Source: Robertmurraya massiliosenegalensis JC6
GTDB taxonomy: Bacteria; Bacillota; Bacilli; Bacillales; Cytobacillaceae
Assembly (NCBI RefSeq): GCF_000311725.1
Contig: NZ_HE978516.1
Location: forward strand, 288,671 to 352,670
Reading direction: 5' to 3'
Length of the DNA: 64,000 nt
Shown here: positions 1 through 7,843 of the stretch, piece by piece
Layout of the letters: every line of letters begins with the position of its first letter
Numbering within the stretch: the first letter of the stretch is position 1
Position numbers and translations under genes: made by a program
The notes under the pieces: generated by a model
Databases searched by the model: none
What the model saw: the letters and a program-made list of their open reading frames with translations, nothing else
Told to the model about the DNA's origin: nothing

Positions 1-12
1 ATCCAATGAGCG

Positions 13-168
13 TTAATGAATCAAGATTGACTTGACCATAGGGATGGTACCTGAATTATAATAGGTGACGAGCGCTGAAGCTGGACGTAGATGTACTAAA
101 TTAAAAAGTTGTCCACCGCTGCGAAATCTAATTTATCCCGCTCTGTAAAAACACCATTTTCTTCATCT
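13..168 (-). pseudogene. possible degenerate coding fragment
   Basis: Two minus-strand frames here read like protein but neither forms a whole gene. One is open from about 168 to 102 (containing ENGVFTERDKLDF); the other is open from about 137 to a TAA at 13-15 (containing GGQLFNLVHLRPAS and VTYYNSGTIPMV). Joined by one frameshift they would give a C-terminal piece of about 55 residues. I do not recognise the family. It lies downstream of the cyd operon on the same strand. It may equally be chance open sequence. Confidence 0.2.
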
Positions 169-223
169 ACTTATCTTAATTCTATTCAAATTTTTTTCTA
201 TTTAAACTGGTTTCCTCTTTCCT

Positions 224-1942
224 TTACCCTTTATCCAATTCATAAAGGCTTCGGTAACGTTCGCTTGTTTTCATTAGCAGTTGATGGTTTCCTTCTAAAG
301 CGATCTTTCCTTTTTCCATAAAGAGTATCTGATCTATTTTTTCCATGCCCAAAAGGTGGTGGGTTACCCATATAACGGTTTTATCTTTCAATGTAGTAAA
401 AATGGTTTCGATTAGATCTGCTTCGATTCGTGGATCTAAACCAACGGTAGGCTCATCCAAAATGACAATTGGAGTATCCTTCAATAATATCCGTGCTAGT
501 GCAATACGTTGTCTCTCGCCCCCAGAGAAAAGAGCTCCCGTTTCTCCCATTTGAGTGGCTAATCCTTTCGGTAAGGAATGAATGTATTGATCGAGTTTCA
601 CTTGACGGATGACTCTTTCAATTTCTTCTTCAGTTGCATCCTCATTTCCCAAACAAATATTATTTTCTACAGTTGTAGCAAATAGATAAGGTTTCTGGTT
701 CAACACGCTAATCATTTGATAGATATCTTCTCCATAATCACTTGGAGCAAAGCCATTGATCAAAACCTGACCTTTGGTAGGGATAAGTTCGCCTAATAGA
801 ATTTGTAATAATGTAGATTTCCCTGCACCACTTTTTCCTAAAAGAGCTACCTTTGCTCCTGGAGAAATAGATAGGTCAATACCTTTTATCGTATCCTCTA
901 TAGATCCTCTGTATCGATACTTAAGTCCATTAACGAAAATATCCGCTTCTTTTCCTAAAGATACATTACTATATTTCTCCTCAAACCCATTGCTCTCAAT
1001 CATTTCAATTCTCTTTAATGACTCTTGATATGTCGGAATTTTTTCCACTGCTCGTGAAACAGGAATTAATCCTTCAATAATTGGCAGTGTTACGAGTGTG
1101 AAGGCAGCAATATAGGTAGAGGCAATCTCCCCTGCATCAACTGCCAATCCTGCCCAAATGCCAACCATTATTAGAATCATGCATGAAAGAATTCGCAGAT
1201 GTAATTCTCGCGATTGATTCCAATAGGACATCTTTCTTTCCACCTGAGCCATCTGCTCACTTTCTTTCGCAAATTTCTCCAAAAACTGCTCTTGTCCCCC
1301 TCTAATTAGCCAGTCTGTTAATCCAAATATCGTATCTGTCAGCGTTGTGTATAGGTTACTTTTACTTTCTTTAAGCTTTAACTGATTATTTTTCATTAAA
1401 AATAAGGAGAGCAGTGGATAAACAAACACTACAAAGCTTAAACAAAAACCGATCCAAAGGGCAAATTTCCAATCAAATAAGGAAAGTGCCACAACAGAAC
1501 TAGCAAATAAGAATAAAGCCACTATTACCGGAAATATTGTGCGAATAAAGACATCCTGTAAATGTTCAATATCATCTGCCAAGGTCCCTAATAGGTCTCC
1601 GGCTTGAAAACGGGACCGAATAAATAAGGCTTGCGGTTCAATTACACGATATAGGCTTACTCGCATGATGCTTAATATTCTCAGTACAGTATTATGGCCT
1701 ATTAGCCTCTCGATATATCTTGTAACAGCTTGAGAAATCCCAAAGGTTCGAACTAAAACAATTGGAACATAAAGCATGAGAATATTATAAGGTTGAAGGG
1801 CGGCACTTGAGATCAAGTATCCAGAGGTGAAGGTGAGCATGGAACTCCCTACCACTGTCATAACACCAAATAATATCGCCAATGCAATCCAATGGGAATA
1901 CTGTTTAAGGTAAGGCTTAACATATACTTGGAAGTACTTCAT
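224..1942 (-). CDS. cydD: ABC exporter half, cytochrome bd assembly (CydD in Bacillus naming, CydC-like of E. coli)
   Basis: One half of the heterodimeric inner-membrane ABC exporter that is required for assembly of cytochrome bd and, in E. coli, exports cysteine and glutathione. The 572 residues have about six membrane segments in residues 1-300, including the YIERLIGHN stretch typical of this subunit. A nucleotide-binding domain follows, with Walker A GKSGAGKST near residue 370, signature FSGGERQR near 472 and Walker B VILDEPTVGLD near 495. It overlaps the upstream half by 26 bases, so the two are probably translationally coupled. It is last in a cydA-B-C-D operon. Length is normal. Naming of the two halves differs between E. 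coli and Bacillus. Confidence 0.93.
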   Translation of the reverse strand: MKYFQVYVKPYLKQYSHWIALAILFGVMTVVGSSMLTFTSGYLISSAALQPYNILMLYVPIVLVRTFGISQAVTRYIERLIGHNTVLRILSIMRVSLYRVIEPQALFIRSRFQAGDLLGTLADDIEHLQDVFIRTIFPVIVALFLFASSVVALSLFDWKFALWIGFCLSFVVFVYPLLSLFLMKNNQLKLKESKSNLYTTLTDTIFGLTDWLIRGGQEQFLEKFAKESEQMAQVERKMSYWNQSRELHLRILSCMILIMVGIWAGLAVDAGEIASTYIAAFTLVTLPIIEGLIPVSRAVEKIPTYQESLKRIEMIESNGFEEKYSNVSLGKEADIFVNGLKYRYRGSIEDTIKGIDLSISPGAKVALLGKSGAGKSTLLQILLGELIPTKGQVLINGFAPSDYGEDIYQMISVLNQKPYLFATTVENNICLGNEDATEEEIERVIRQVKLDQYIHSLPKGLATQMGETGALFSGGERQRIALARILLKDTPIVILDEPTVGLDPRIEADLIETIFTTLKDKTVIWVTHHLLGMEKIDQILFMEKGKIALEGNHQLLMKTSERYRSLYELDKG

Positions 1943-3647
1943 GCTTCTCCTCTCCCTTTAATGCCTTAATCAAATGATAGTAGGAACCTTTTTTGTGATA
2001 CAGTTCTTCATGCGATCCTGACTCCACCAACTTACCATCTTCAAGCATCAAAATAATGTCCATTTCCTTCATCCAATGCAGGCGATGGGTGGCAAAAAAA
2101 ACCAGCTTGTTTTCTAAAAGAGGCATGATCAATCTCTTTAAATCATACTCTGTTTCAATATCTAAATGGGCAGTGGGTTCATCAAAGAGCATGATCGGCC
2201 TCTGCTGAAGCAAAGAACGTGCCAACGCAACTCTCTGTTCCTCTCCTCCACTTAAATTCCGACCAGCCTGTCCAATCATTTCTTCTAGGCCATTAGGAAG
2301 ACTATCAACTAATTCTGAAAGCCCTGCCCTTTTAATTGCTTTTTCGATTTCTAGTTCTGAGGAATTGGGTGCATACCAACCAATATTGTCACGAACAGAA
2401 CCAGAAAAAATATAAGGATGCTGCGGTACATATGTCACCTGTGATTGCCAGCTATCGATTGAAAAGCTACTTATTTCTTGATCATTATAAAAAATGGTCC
2501 CTTCATTTGCTTTTGAAAGACCTGCCAATATATCAATAAGTGTAGACTTACCTGCACCAGAGTGGCCAACAATACCAATTTTTTGAAAACCTTTTATTTG
2601 GAAATTTATATTTTTTAAAATCGTTCTTTCTTCGTCCTCAATCATTCTAGCTAAACCGGTAATCGCTAAATGACTATGATCATTCCATAGTGGAAGCTTA
2701 TTTTCATTTAACTTCTTTGCTTCATCTACTTCATTTAGGATTCCTATTATATTCTCTCCTGCCTCTTTGCCATTCATGGTTGCGTGATAATCATTTCCAA
2801 AGGAACGAATGGGCATAAAATATTCTGGTGCTAGAATAAGAATCATTAAAGCTGACTCTAATCCAATTTTCCCATCAATTAGACGAAGTCCTAACTCTAC
2901 TGCTACTACCGCAACAGATAAACTTGAAAAGAAATCCAAAGCAAATGTAGACAAAAAAGCTAAGCGCAAAGTTCGAATTGTTGCTGCTCGATATGCCTCA
3001 CTAACGGTCTCAATAGCATGAACATGCGATTTACTTTCACCAAGAAATTTCAGTGTTACAAGCCCTCTCAAGGAATCGACAAAATGATTGGATAGAAGAT
3101 TGAAAGAGTTCACTTGCTCGTCAATTTTCTTTTGCGCAAGTAATCCAATTAAAATTAAAAACACGATCATAATCGGCATTGTTAGCAAAAGAACGATACC
3201 TGAAAGAAGATCAATATAAAAAATATAGATTAAAATAAGCAAAGAAATACATCCCACCGATATTACTCGAGGGATAAAAAGTTCAATATATGTGCGGAAA
3301 TTGGCTATTCCATCAATACATAAAGTAATAAGACTGCCAGAACCATATTTTCCAATTTTCCTAGGCCCTAATGCAAATATTTTTTCAATTAGTTTCCTCT
3401 GATATTCTATAGAGATTCTTTCAGCATAACGATAGGAAATCCTGTCCTTCCACCATTGAAGAAAATATCTAAGGATAAAGAAACCAGCAAAGCCACAAAG
3501 TGAAGGAAGGACAGCATTAATTGCTGCCCCTTTAAAAAACTTTGTTATAACTGCTGATAAGTATATTGCCTGCAGAATAATGGAGACTCCTTGGGCAATC
3601 GTAAGCATTCCTAATAAGAGCGTAATTTGCTTGTTCATTACTTTCAT
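1917..3647 (-). CDS. cydC: ABC exporter half, cytochrome bd assembly (CydC in Bacillus naming, CydD-like of E. coli)
   Basis: Partner subunit of the CydCD thiol exporter. The 576 residues have an N-terminal membrane domain (about residues 1-290) followed by an ATPase with Walker A GHSGAGKST near residue 362, signature LSGGEEQR near 466 and Walker B LFDEPTAHLD near 488. The intracellular loop with FIPRVISV matches the subunit called CydD in E. coli. The start ATG overlaps the cydB stop (TAATG); an internal Met three codons later is an alternative. Its position after cydAB and the 26-base overlap with the next gene show one operon. Confidence 0.93.
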   Translation of the reverse strand: MKVMNKQITLLLGMLTIAQGVSIILQAIYLSAVITKFFKGAAINAVLPSLCGFAGFFILRYFLQWWKDRISYRYAERISIEYQRKLIEKIFALGPRKIGKYGSGSLITLCIDGIANFRTYIELFIPRVISVGCISLLILIYIFYIDLLSGIVLLLTMPIMIVFLILIGLLAQKKIDEQVNSFNLLSNHFVDSLRGLVTLKFLGESKSHVHAIETVSEAYRAATIRTLRLAFLSTFALDFFSSLSVAVVAVELGLRLIDGKIGLESALMILILAPEYFMPIRSFGNDYHATMNGKEAGENIIGILNEVDEAKKLNENKLPLWNDHSHLAITGLARMIEDEERTILKNINFQIKGFQKIGIVGHSGAGKSTLIDILAGLSKANEGTIFYNDQEISSFSIDSWQSQVTYVPQHPYIFSGSVRDNIGWYAPNSSELEIEKAIKRAGLSELVDSLPNGLEEMIGQAGRNLSGGEEQRVALARSLLQQRPIMLFDEPTAHLDIETEYDLKRLIMPLLENKLVFFATHRLHWMKEMDIILMLEDGKLVESGSHEELYHKKGSYYHLIKALKGEEKHEVLPSIC

Positions 3648-4660
3648 TAGTATTCTAAATGCTCCTTATGGGAAACTCTTCTTCTGAATACATAATAGCT
3701 CCAGATCGTATAGCCTAGAACAATCGGTACCATCGTTCCAGCCACAATTGTCATGACTTTCAACGAGTATTGACCTGAAGCAGCATTATAGACCGTTAAG
3801 TTATTTGCCGCATCCGTTGAGCTAATTAACACATTAGGGAAGAGAGCTATAAAGAACGATGCAGTAACTAATACCAAAATCAAACCAGTTGCAGCAAAGC
3901 TGTAACCCTCTTTTTTCCTCTTAAGTAAAGGATACAGAGCTAAATATAAACCAATTGCAACGATATAAAGTGGCAATAAAATGGACCCTCTATCTACAAA
4001 AGCGTCCGTATACATATACGTAAGTGTTATAAAAAGGATAACGACAATCCCTGTTGCAAAATATACCTTTTGCGCTAATTGATTCGCCCGCTCACGCAAG
4101 TCTCCTTCCGTTTTCAATCCTATAAACATCATTCCATGTAAGATTACGAGCAAAACAAAAGCAATTCCACCCACAACTGTATAAATATTAACGACATCTG
4201 TAAATCCTACTGTCATATTCATGTTCTCATCTATCGGTAGTCCTTTAATAAGACTGGAAAAGAGAACTCCAAGTAAAAACGGTGGTAATAAGCTTCCTAA
4301 AAATATCGCCCAATCCCATGTCTTTATCCAGCCAGCTGACGTAGATTTCCCTCTAAATTCAAAAGCCACACCACGTGCAATTAAAGCAAGAAGGAGCACA
4401 ACAAATGGGAGATAATAACCGCTAAATAAGGTGGCATACCAATGTGGAAAGGCGGCAAACATCGCACCACCAGCAGTGATTAACCATACTTCATTAGCAT
4501 CCCAGAATGGGCCGATGGTATTGATTAAAATTCTCTTTTCTAGGTCATCCTTCGCTAAAATTTTCGTCCCTATTCCAACACCAAAGTCAAAGCCTTCTAA
4601 AAACACAAATCCAACAAAGAGAATTCCCACAAGGAGAAACCAAAGTTCACTAAGCTCCAC
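3647..4660 (-). CDS. cydB: cytochrome bd ubiquinol/menaquinol oxidase subunit II
   Basis: Second subunit of the cytochrome bd terminal oxidase, which oxidises quinol and reduces oxygen with high affinity in the cell membrane. The 337 residues have about eight membrane segments. The N-terminal region carries the FVFLEGFDFGVG motif and the GPFWDANEVWLITAGGAMFAAFP region (split across family motifs) characteristic of CydB. It starts inside the end of cydA (11-base overlap) and its TAA overlaps the cydC start, so translation is tightly coupled. Length is usual for Gram-positive CydB. Confidence 0.96.
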   Translation of the reverse strand: MELSELWFLLVGILFVGFVFLEGFDFGVGIGTKILAKDDLEKRILINTIGPFWDANEVWLITAGGAMFAAFPHWYATLFSGYYLPFVVLLLALIARGVAFEFRGKSTSAGWIKTWDWAIFLGSLLPPFLLGVLFSSLIKGLPIDENMNMTVGFTDVVNIYTVVGGIAFVLLVILHGMMFIGLKTEGDLRERANQLAQKVYFATGIVVILFITLTYMYTDAFVDRGSILLPLYIVAIGLYLALYPLLKRKKEGYSFAATGLILVLVTASFFIALFPNVLISSTDAANNLTVYNAASGQYSLKVMTIVAGTMVPIVLGYTIWSYYVFRRRVSHKEHLEY

Positions 4661-6050
4661 GTCTTTTCCCTCCTTTTAAAAACGGATCGGTGTCGATATT
4701 TCCCTCACTCGAAGCAACGTAAGGACCATTTTTAATAGTCTTAATAAATAGATAAACCATCGCAATGGCAAGTAGTGTGTAAATAAAAGAAAAAGCAATT
4801 AATGAAAACAAAATACTCCCCGCTGAAACATTGGGTGATATCCCATCAGCTGTTGTCATTAAGCCGTTGACAATCCATGGTTGGCGTCCCATTTCGGACA
4901 TAATCCAACCCGAGAAATTCGCTATGAATGGGAACGAGATTGCTGGAACCATCCATTTTAAGTAACCAGTGCTTGTTTCCAGATTTCTGCGCCACCCTTT
5001 TATTAAACCAATAAGTGTAAGGAAAATCATTAATCCTCCTGCTGCAACCATAATTCTAAAACTCCAGAAAGTGGTTTTGACTGGTGGAATATAATTCCCC
5101 TCGCCAAACTCTTGAACATACTCACTCTGGAGTGTATTCATGCCCTCTACTGCCCCATCAAATTCACCATACGCCAAAAAGCTAAGTAAATATGGAATTT
5201 CTAATCTCATTGATGTTTCCTTTGATTCCGTATCAATATTAGCAACGACCGTCCAAGGTGCTGGATCCGCTGTGTCTTCCCAAACTCCTTCTGCTGCTGC
5301 CATTTTCATAGGCTGTGCCTCTATTAAATATGTAGCTTGTGAATGTCCTGATATAGCAATCCCCATAGTAGATATAATTCCGATAATCATTGGTATTGTC
5401 ATAGATTTCTTGAAAAACTCAACATCTTTTTTCTTTATTAGCTTCCACGCACTTATCCCAAGTACAAAAAATGAGGCTGTTGCTAGACTTGCGAATATTG
5501 TATGAGGATAGGCTACAAGCACCTTCGGATTCGTTAACACAGCAAAGAAGTCATTCATCTCTGCTCTTCCATTTTGGATCGCAAAGCCAAGTGGATTTTG
5601 CATAAAAGAATTGGCCACTAATATCCATAACGCTGAAATGGCCGTTCCTATGGAAACTAGCCAAATACATGCTAAATGAAGTTTTTTAGGTAGCTTATCC
5701 CATCCGAATATCCACAGACCTATAAAAGTCGACTCAACGAAAAATGCTAGAAGTGCTTCAATTGCTAGCGGAGCACCAAATACGTCCCCTACAAACCTAG
5801 AATAGCTTGACCAATTCATCCCAAATTGAAATTCTTGAATAATTCCTGTTACTACCCCAACAGCAAAATTTATAAGGAAGAATTTCCCCCAAAATTGAAC
5901 CATGCTTTTGTAGATTTCCTTTTTCTTTACAACATACATAGTTTGCATGACTGCGATGATAAATGCTAAACCAATAGAAAGCGGCACAAAAATAAAATGA
6001 AAAAGAGTCGTAGATGCAAATTGAATCCTTGCAAGAATTAGTTCTTCCAC
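4650..6050 (-). CDS. cydA: cytochrome bd ubiquinol/menaquinol oxidase subunit I
   Basis: Catalytic heme subunit of cytochrome bd. The 466 residues are the short Q-loop form typical of Bacillus, against about 520 in E. coli. His18 in the TLFHFIFVPLS segment is in the position of the heme b595 ligand; a second conserved His lies in YPHTIFASLA, and GRQPWIVNG is the family signature near residue 370. The start is GTG with a strong AAAGGAGGAG site six to eight bases upstream. It is first of the cydABCD operon. In B. subtilis this operon responds to Rex, ResD and CcpA under low oxygen; here a Rex-like half site lies upstream. Confidence 0.96.
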   Translation of the reverse strand: MEELILARIQFASTTLFHFIFVPLSIGLAFIIAVMQTMYVVKKKEIYKSMVQFWGKFFLINFAVGVVTGIIQEFQFGMNWSSYSRFVGDVFGAPLAIEALLAFFVESTFIGLWIFGWDKLPKKLHLACIWLVSIGTAISALWILVANSFMQNPLGFAIQNGRAEMNDFFAVLTNPKVLVAYPHTIFASLATASFFVLGISAWKLIKKKDVEFFKKSMTIPMIIGIISTMGIAISGHSQATYLIEAQPMKMAAAEGVWEDTADPAPWTVVANIDTESKETSMRLEIPYLLSFLAYGEFDGAVEGMNTLQSEYVQEFGEGNYIPPVKTTFWSFRIMVAAGGLMIFLTLIGLIKGWRRNLETSTGYLKWMVPAISFPFIANFSGWIMSEMGRQPWIVNGLMTTADGISPNVSAGSILFSLIAFSFIYTLLAIAMVYLFIKTIKNGPYVASSEGNIDTDPFLKGGKRRGA

Positions 6051-6065
6051 ACTTTCTCTCCTCCT

Positions 6066-6145
6066 TTCTGTTTATTTAAATTCAATATAGCAAAATTAAG
6101 AGAATTATTTGTGAACGCTAAAAGGAAATATTGTTACAAATCAAG
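6066..6145 (-). promoter_or_regulatory. cyd operon promoter region with possible Rex half site
   Basis: Reading leftwards, TTCACAA (6115-6109) is the right half of the Rex consensus TTGTGAA-N4-TTCACAA. It is followed at promoter-like distance by TATATT (about 6092-6087). A partner TTGTAAC lies further upstream at about 6137-6131, at a spacing longer than a normal Rex site. The region is probably the promoter; assignment to Rex is inference from the B. subtilis operon. Confidence 0.35.
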
Positions 6146-6245
6146 CAATTTTTTATTAATTTCTTTTTTATAAAGCACTAAAGTCCTCCAATTTACACTC
6201 ACTCAAGTAGCATACTTCGATTTTAATATAGTAACTGTAGGAAAT

Positions 6246-6539
6246 AGAACTTGCACCTTTGTCCCTTCTCACGACATTTCCATACTCGGCAAACATTTTA
6301 TCGTCCTTCCTTATCGGATGACATCGTAATGGGGAACCTTTGCTACTATTACACCCAATGGAGTAATTGGGGCAAACTTTGCTGAAAGACCAATCGTAGA
6401 AGGTACTGACGAAGAATCTTGCTTATGGAAACCGGATGTCTGTGAACCACTTGCTGACATCATGTTCGTTCCAACGACACTCCTACAACATGGAAATTCA
6501 CCTCTAGCATATAGGTACAAGGATAGACCATCATGTTGA
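6246..6539 (+). pseudogene. decayed plus-strand gene fragment of unknown family
   Basis: One plus-strand frame runs 97 codons to a TGA at 6537-6539, with a single internal TAA at 6327-6329. Its translation looks like real protein on both sides of that stop: HDISILGKHFIVLPYRMTS before it, and ATITPNGVIGANFAERPIV and LADIMFVPTTLLQHG after it. The 85-residue minus-strand ORF over the same bases is rich in Ser and Gly, as shadow frames often are. I do not recognise the family. It is convergent with the molybdenum hydroxylase operon and just touches its end. Confidence 0.3.
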
Positions 6540-7004
6540 TCTACCCTTGTTTTTTTCCACTGCAGCAAAAACAGCTTCTTCGATTTCTTCGTAGGATGTG
6601 CACCGGCAAATATTAGAGGAAAGCCATTCTTTTATCGTTTCGTAGGAGGGATTCGGATGTTTCTCAAGAAGGGATTGTATATTCATAATAAATCCCGGCG
6701 TACAATATCCGCATTGGAAAGCAAAATGCTCGATAAACGATTGCTGCACCGGCGTGTGAGCTAATCCTTCTATCGTTATAATTTCACAATCTACAGCTTC
6801 AACTGCTAACATAATACATGACTTATAAACGGTTCCATCAATGAGTACAGAGCATGATCCACAATCTCCGTTTAAACATCCTGGCTTTGCCCCTGTTAAA
6901 GAAAGTTCACCTCGCAGGGCATCGAGTAAGATGTCAGCGGGACGAATCGTGACTTCCTTAAGCTCTCCATTCACATTTAATGGGACAGTTATTTTTTTCG
7001 TCAC
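6531..7004 (-). CDS. pucE: xanthine dehydrogenase family 2Fe-2S subunit
   Basis: Small iron-sulfur subunit of a three-subunit molybdenum hydroxylase, carrying electrons from the Mo centre to FAD. The 157 residues hold the plant-type ferredoxin cluster (GCLNGDCGSCSVL followed by a fourth Cys in YKSC) and the C-terminal all-helical cluster (CGYCTPG then CRCTSY). Start is a GTG overlapping the TGA of the FAD subunit (GTGA), so it is translationally coupled. Order Mo-FAD-FeS downstream of an XdhC gene resembles the B. subtilis puc operon. The substrate cannot be fixed from this subunit. Confidence 0.9.
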   Translation of the reverse strand: MTKKITVPLNVNGELKEVTIRPADILLDALRGELSLTGAKPGCLNGDCGSCSVLIDGTVYKSCIMLAVEAVDCEIITIEGLAHTPVQQSFIEHFAFQCGYCTPGFIMNIQSLLEKHPNPSYETIKEWLSSNICRCTSYEEIEEAVFAAVEKNKGRST

Positions 7005-7843
7005 TTTTTCCCCTCCAACTCTAGGATGATATCTTCCAACGTATTTTTTAACACAAATAAACGGTACTCTCTTGACCCTTCAATATCATCCAATACATGG
7101 TCTGGAAGAGATTCAAGAGCTTGTTGAATTCGATTCTCTAAGGACATATTGGTTTGATTTAATGCATCCTCCATTTCTTTTGAACGAAATGGATATGGAC
7201 ATACTCCACTAAAAGCAAAGCGCAGACGGTTCTCTACTTTTATGGAGGACACCGTTAATAACGGATAACCTGTTTCCCATTGCTGCCTTTTTTTCAAACT
7301 GACAAAAGGCATGGATATATAGGCTTGCTCTGTTAATAATTGAATGACAAACTGTCCCTCTGCAAGTTGAAGTGCTCCATTAAAAATACTATGAATAGGA
7401 AGCTTTTCTATTCCATTCTCACCCGCAATGACAACATCACTATCACAAAGTAAAAAAGGTAAGATCGCTTCTCGGTAAAAAATTTGGCCGCATATATTTC
7501 CACCAAGAGTAATTTTATTTCGTGCTGTGTGGTCGGCTACTCCCTTTGCGACTGCGCTGAGTAAAGGAAATAAATTTTTCTCTTCAATTAAGGTAAGAGG
7601 AAGTGCTGCTCCAGAAACTAGTCTATTCTGATAAAAATCGAAAACAAGACATTCTTTTACTGATTTTATATCAATCACGGCATCAAAATGGAGGAGATTT
7701 AGACGACCAAGCGTTAGAATTTCAGTACCTCCCGAATAATACAGGGCGCGTTTATGATCCCTTTTTAACAAAGCGAAAAGCTCTACTGCCTCTTCAATCG
7801 ACTTTGGTTTATAGTAATCAATATTAAATGGTAACAAGGTCAC
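7001..7843 (-). CDS. pucC: xanthine dehydrogenase family FAD-binding subunit
   Basis: FAD subunit of the molybdenum hydroxylase. About 280 residues, matching CoxM/PucC-type proteins: N-terminal LPFNIDYYKPKSIEEAVELF, then FAD-binding segments YYSGGTEIL and HTARNKITLGGNICG around residues 110-125. I chose the GTG at 7843, whose GTGA overlaps the Mo-subunit TGA and which leaves the usual family N-terminus; a GTG eight codons upstream (7867) is also open. Its stop overlaps the start of the 2Fe-2S gene. Confidence 0.88.
   Translation of the reverse strand: MTLLPFNIDYYKPKSIEEAVELFALLKRDHKRALYYSGGTEILTLGRLNLLHFDAVIDIKSVKECLVFDFYQNRLVSGAALPLTLIEEKNLFPLLSAVAKGVADHTARNKITLGGNICGQIFYREAILPFLLCDSDVVIAGENGIEKLPIHSIFNGALQLAEGQFVIQLLTEQAYISMPFVSLKKRQQWETGYPLLTVSSIKVENRLRFAFSGVCPYPFRSKEMEDALNQTNMSLENRIQQALESLPDHVLDDIEGSREYRLFVLKNTLEDIILELEGKK

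Noticed and set aside
6311-6568. 85-residue minus-strand ORF
   Set aside because: Ser/Gly-rich composition typical of a shadow frame; the opposite frame is more protein-like, and it overlaps the pucE end.
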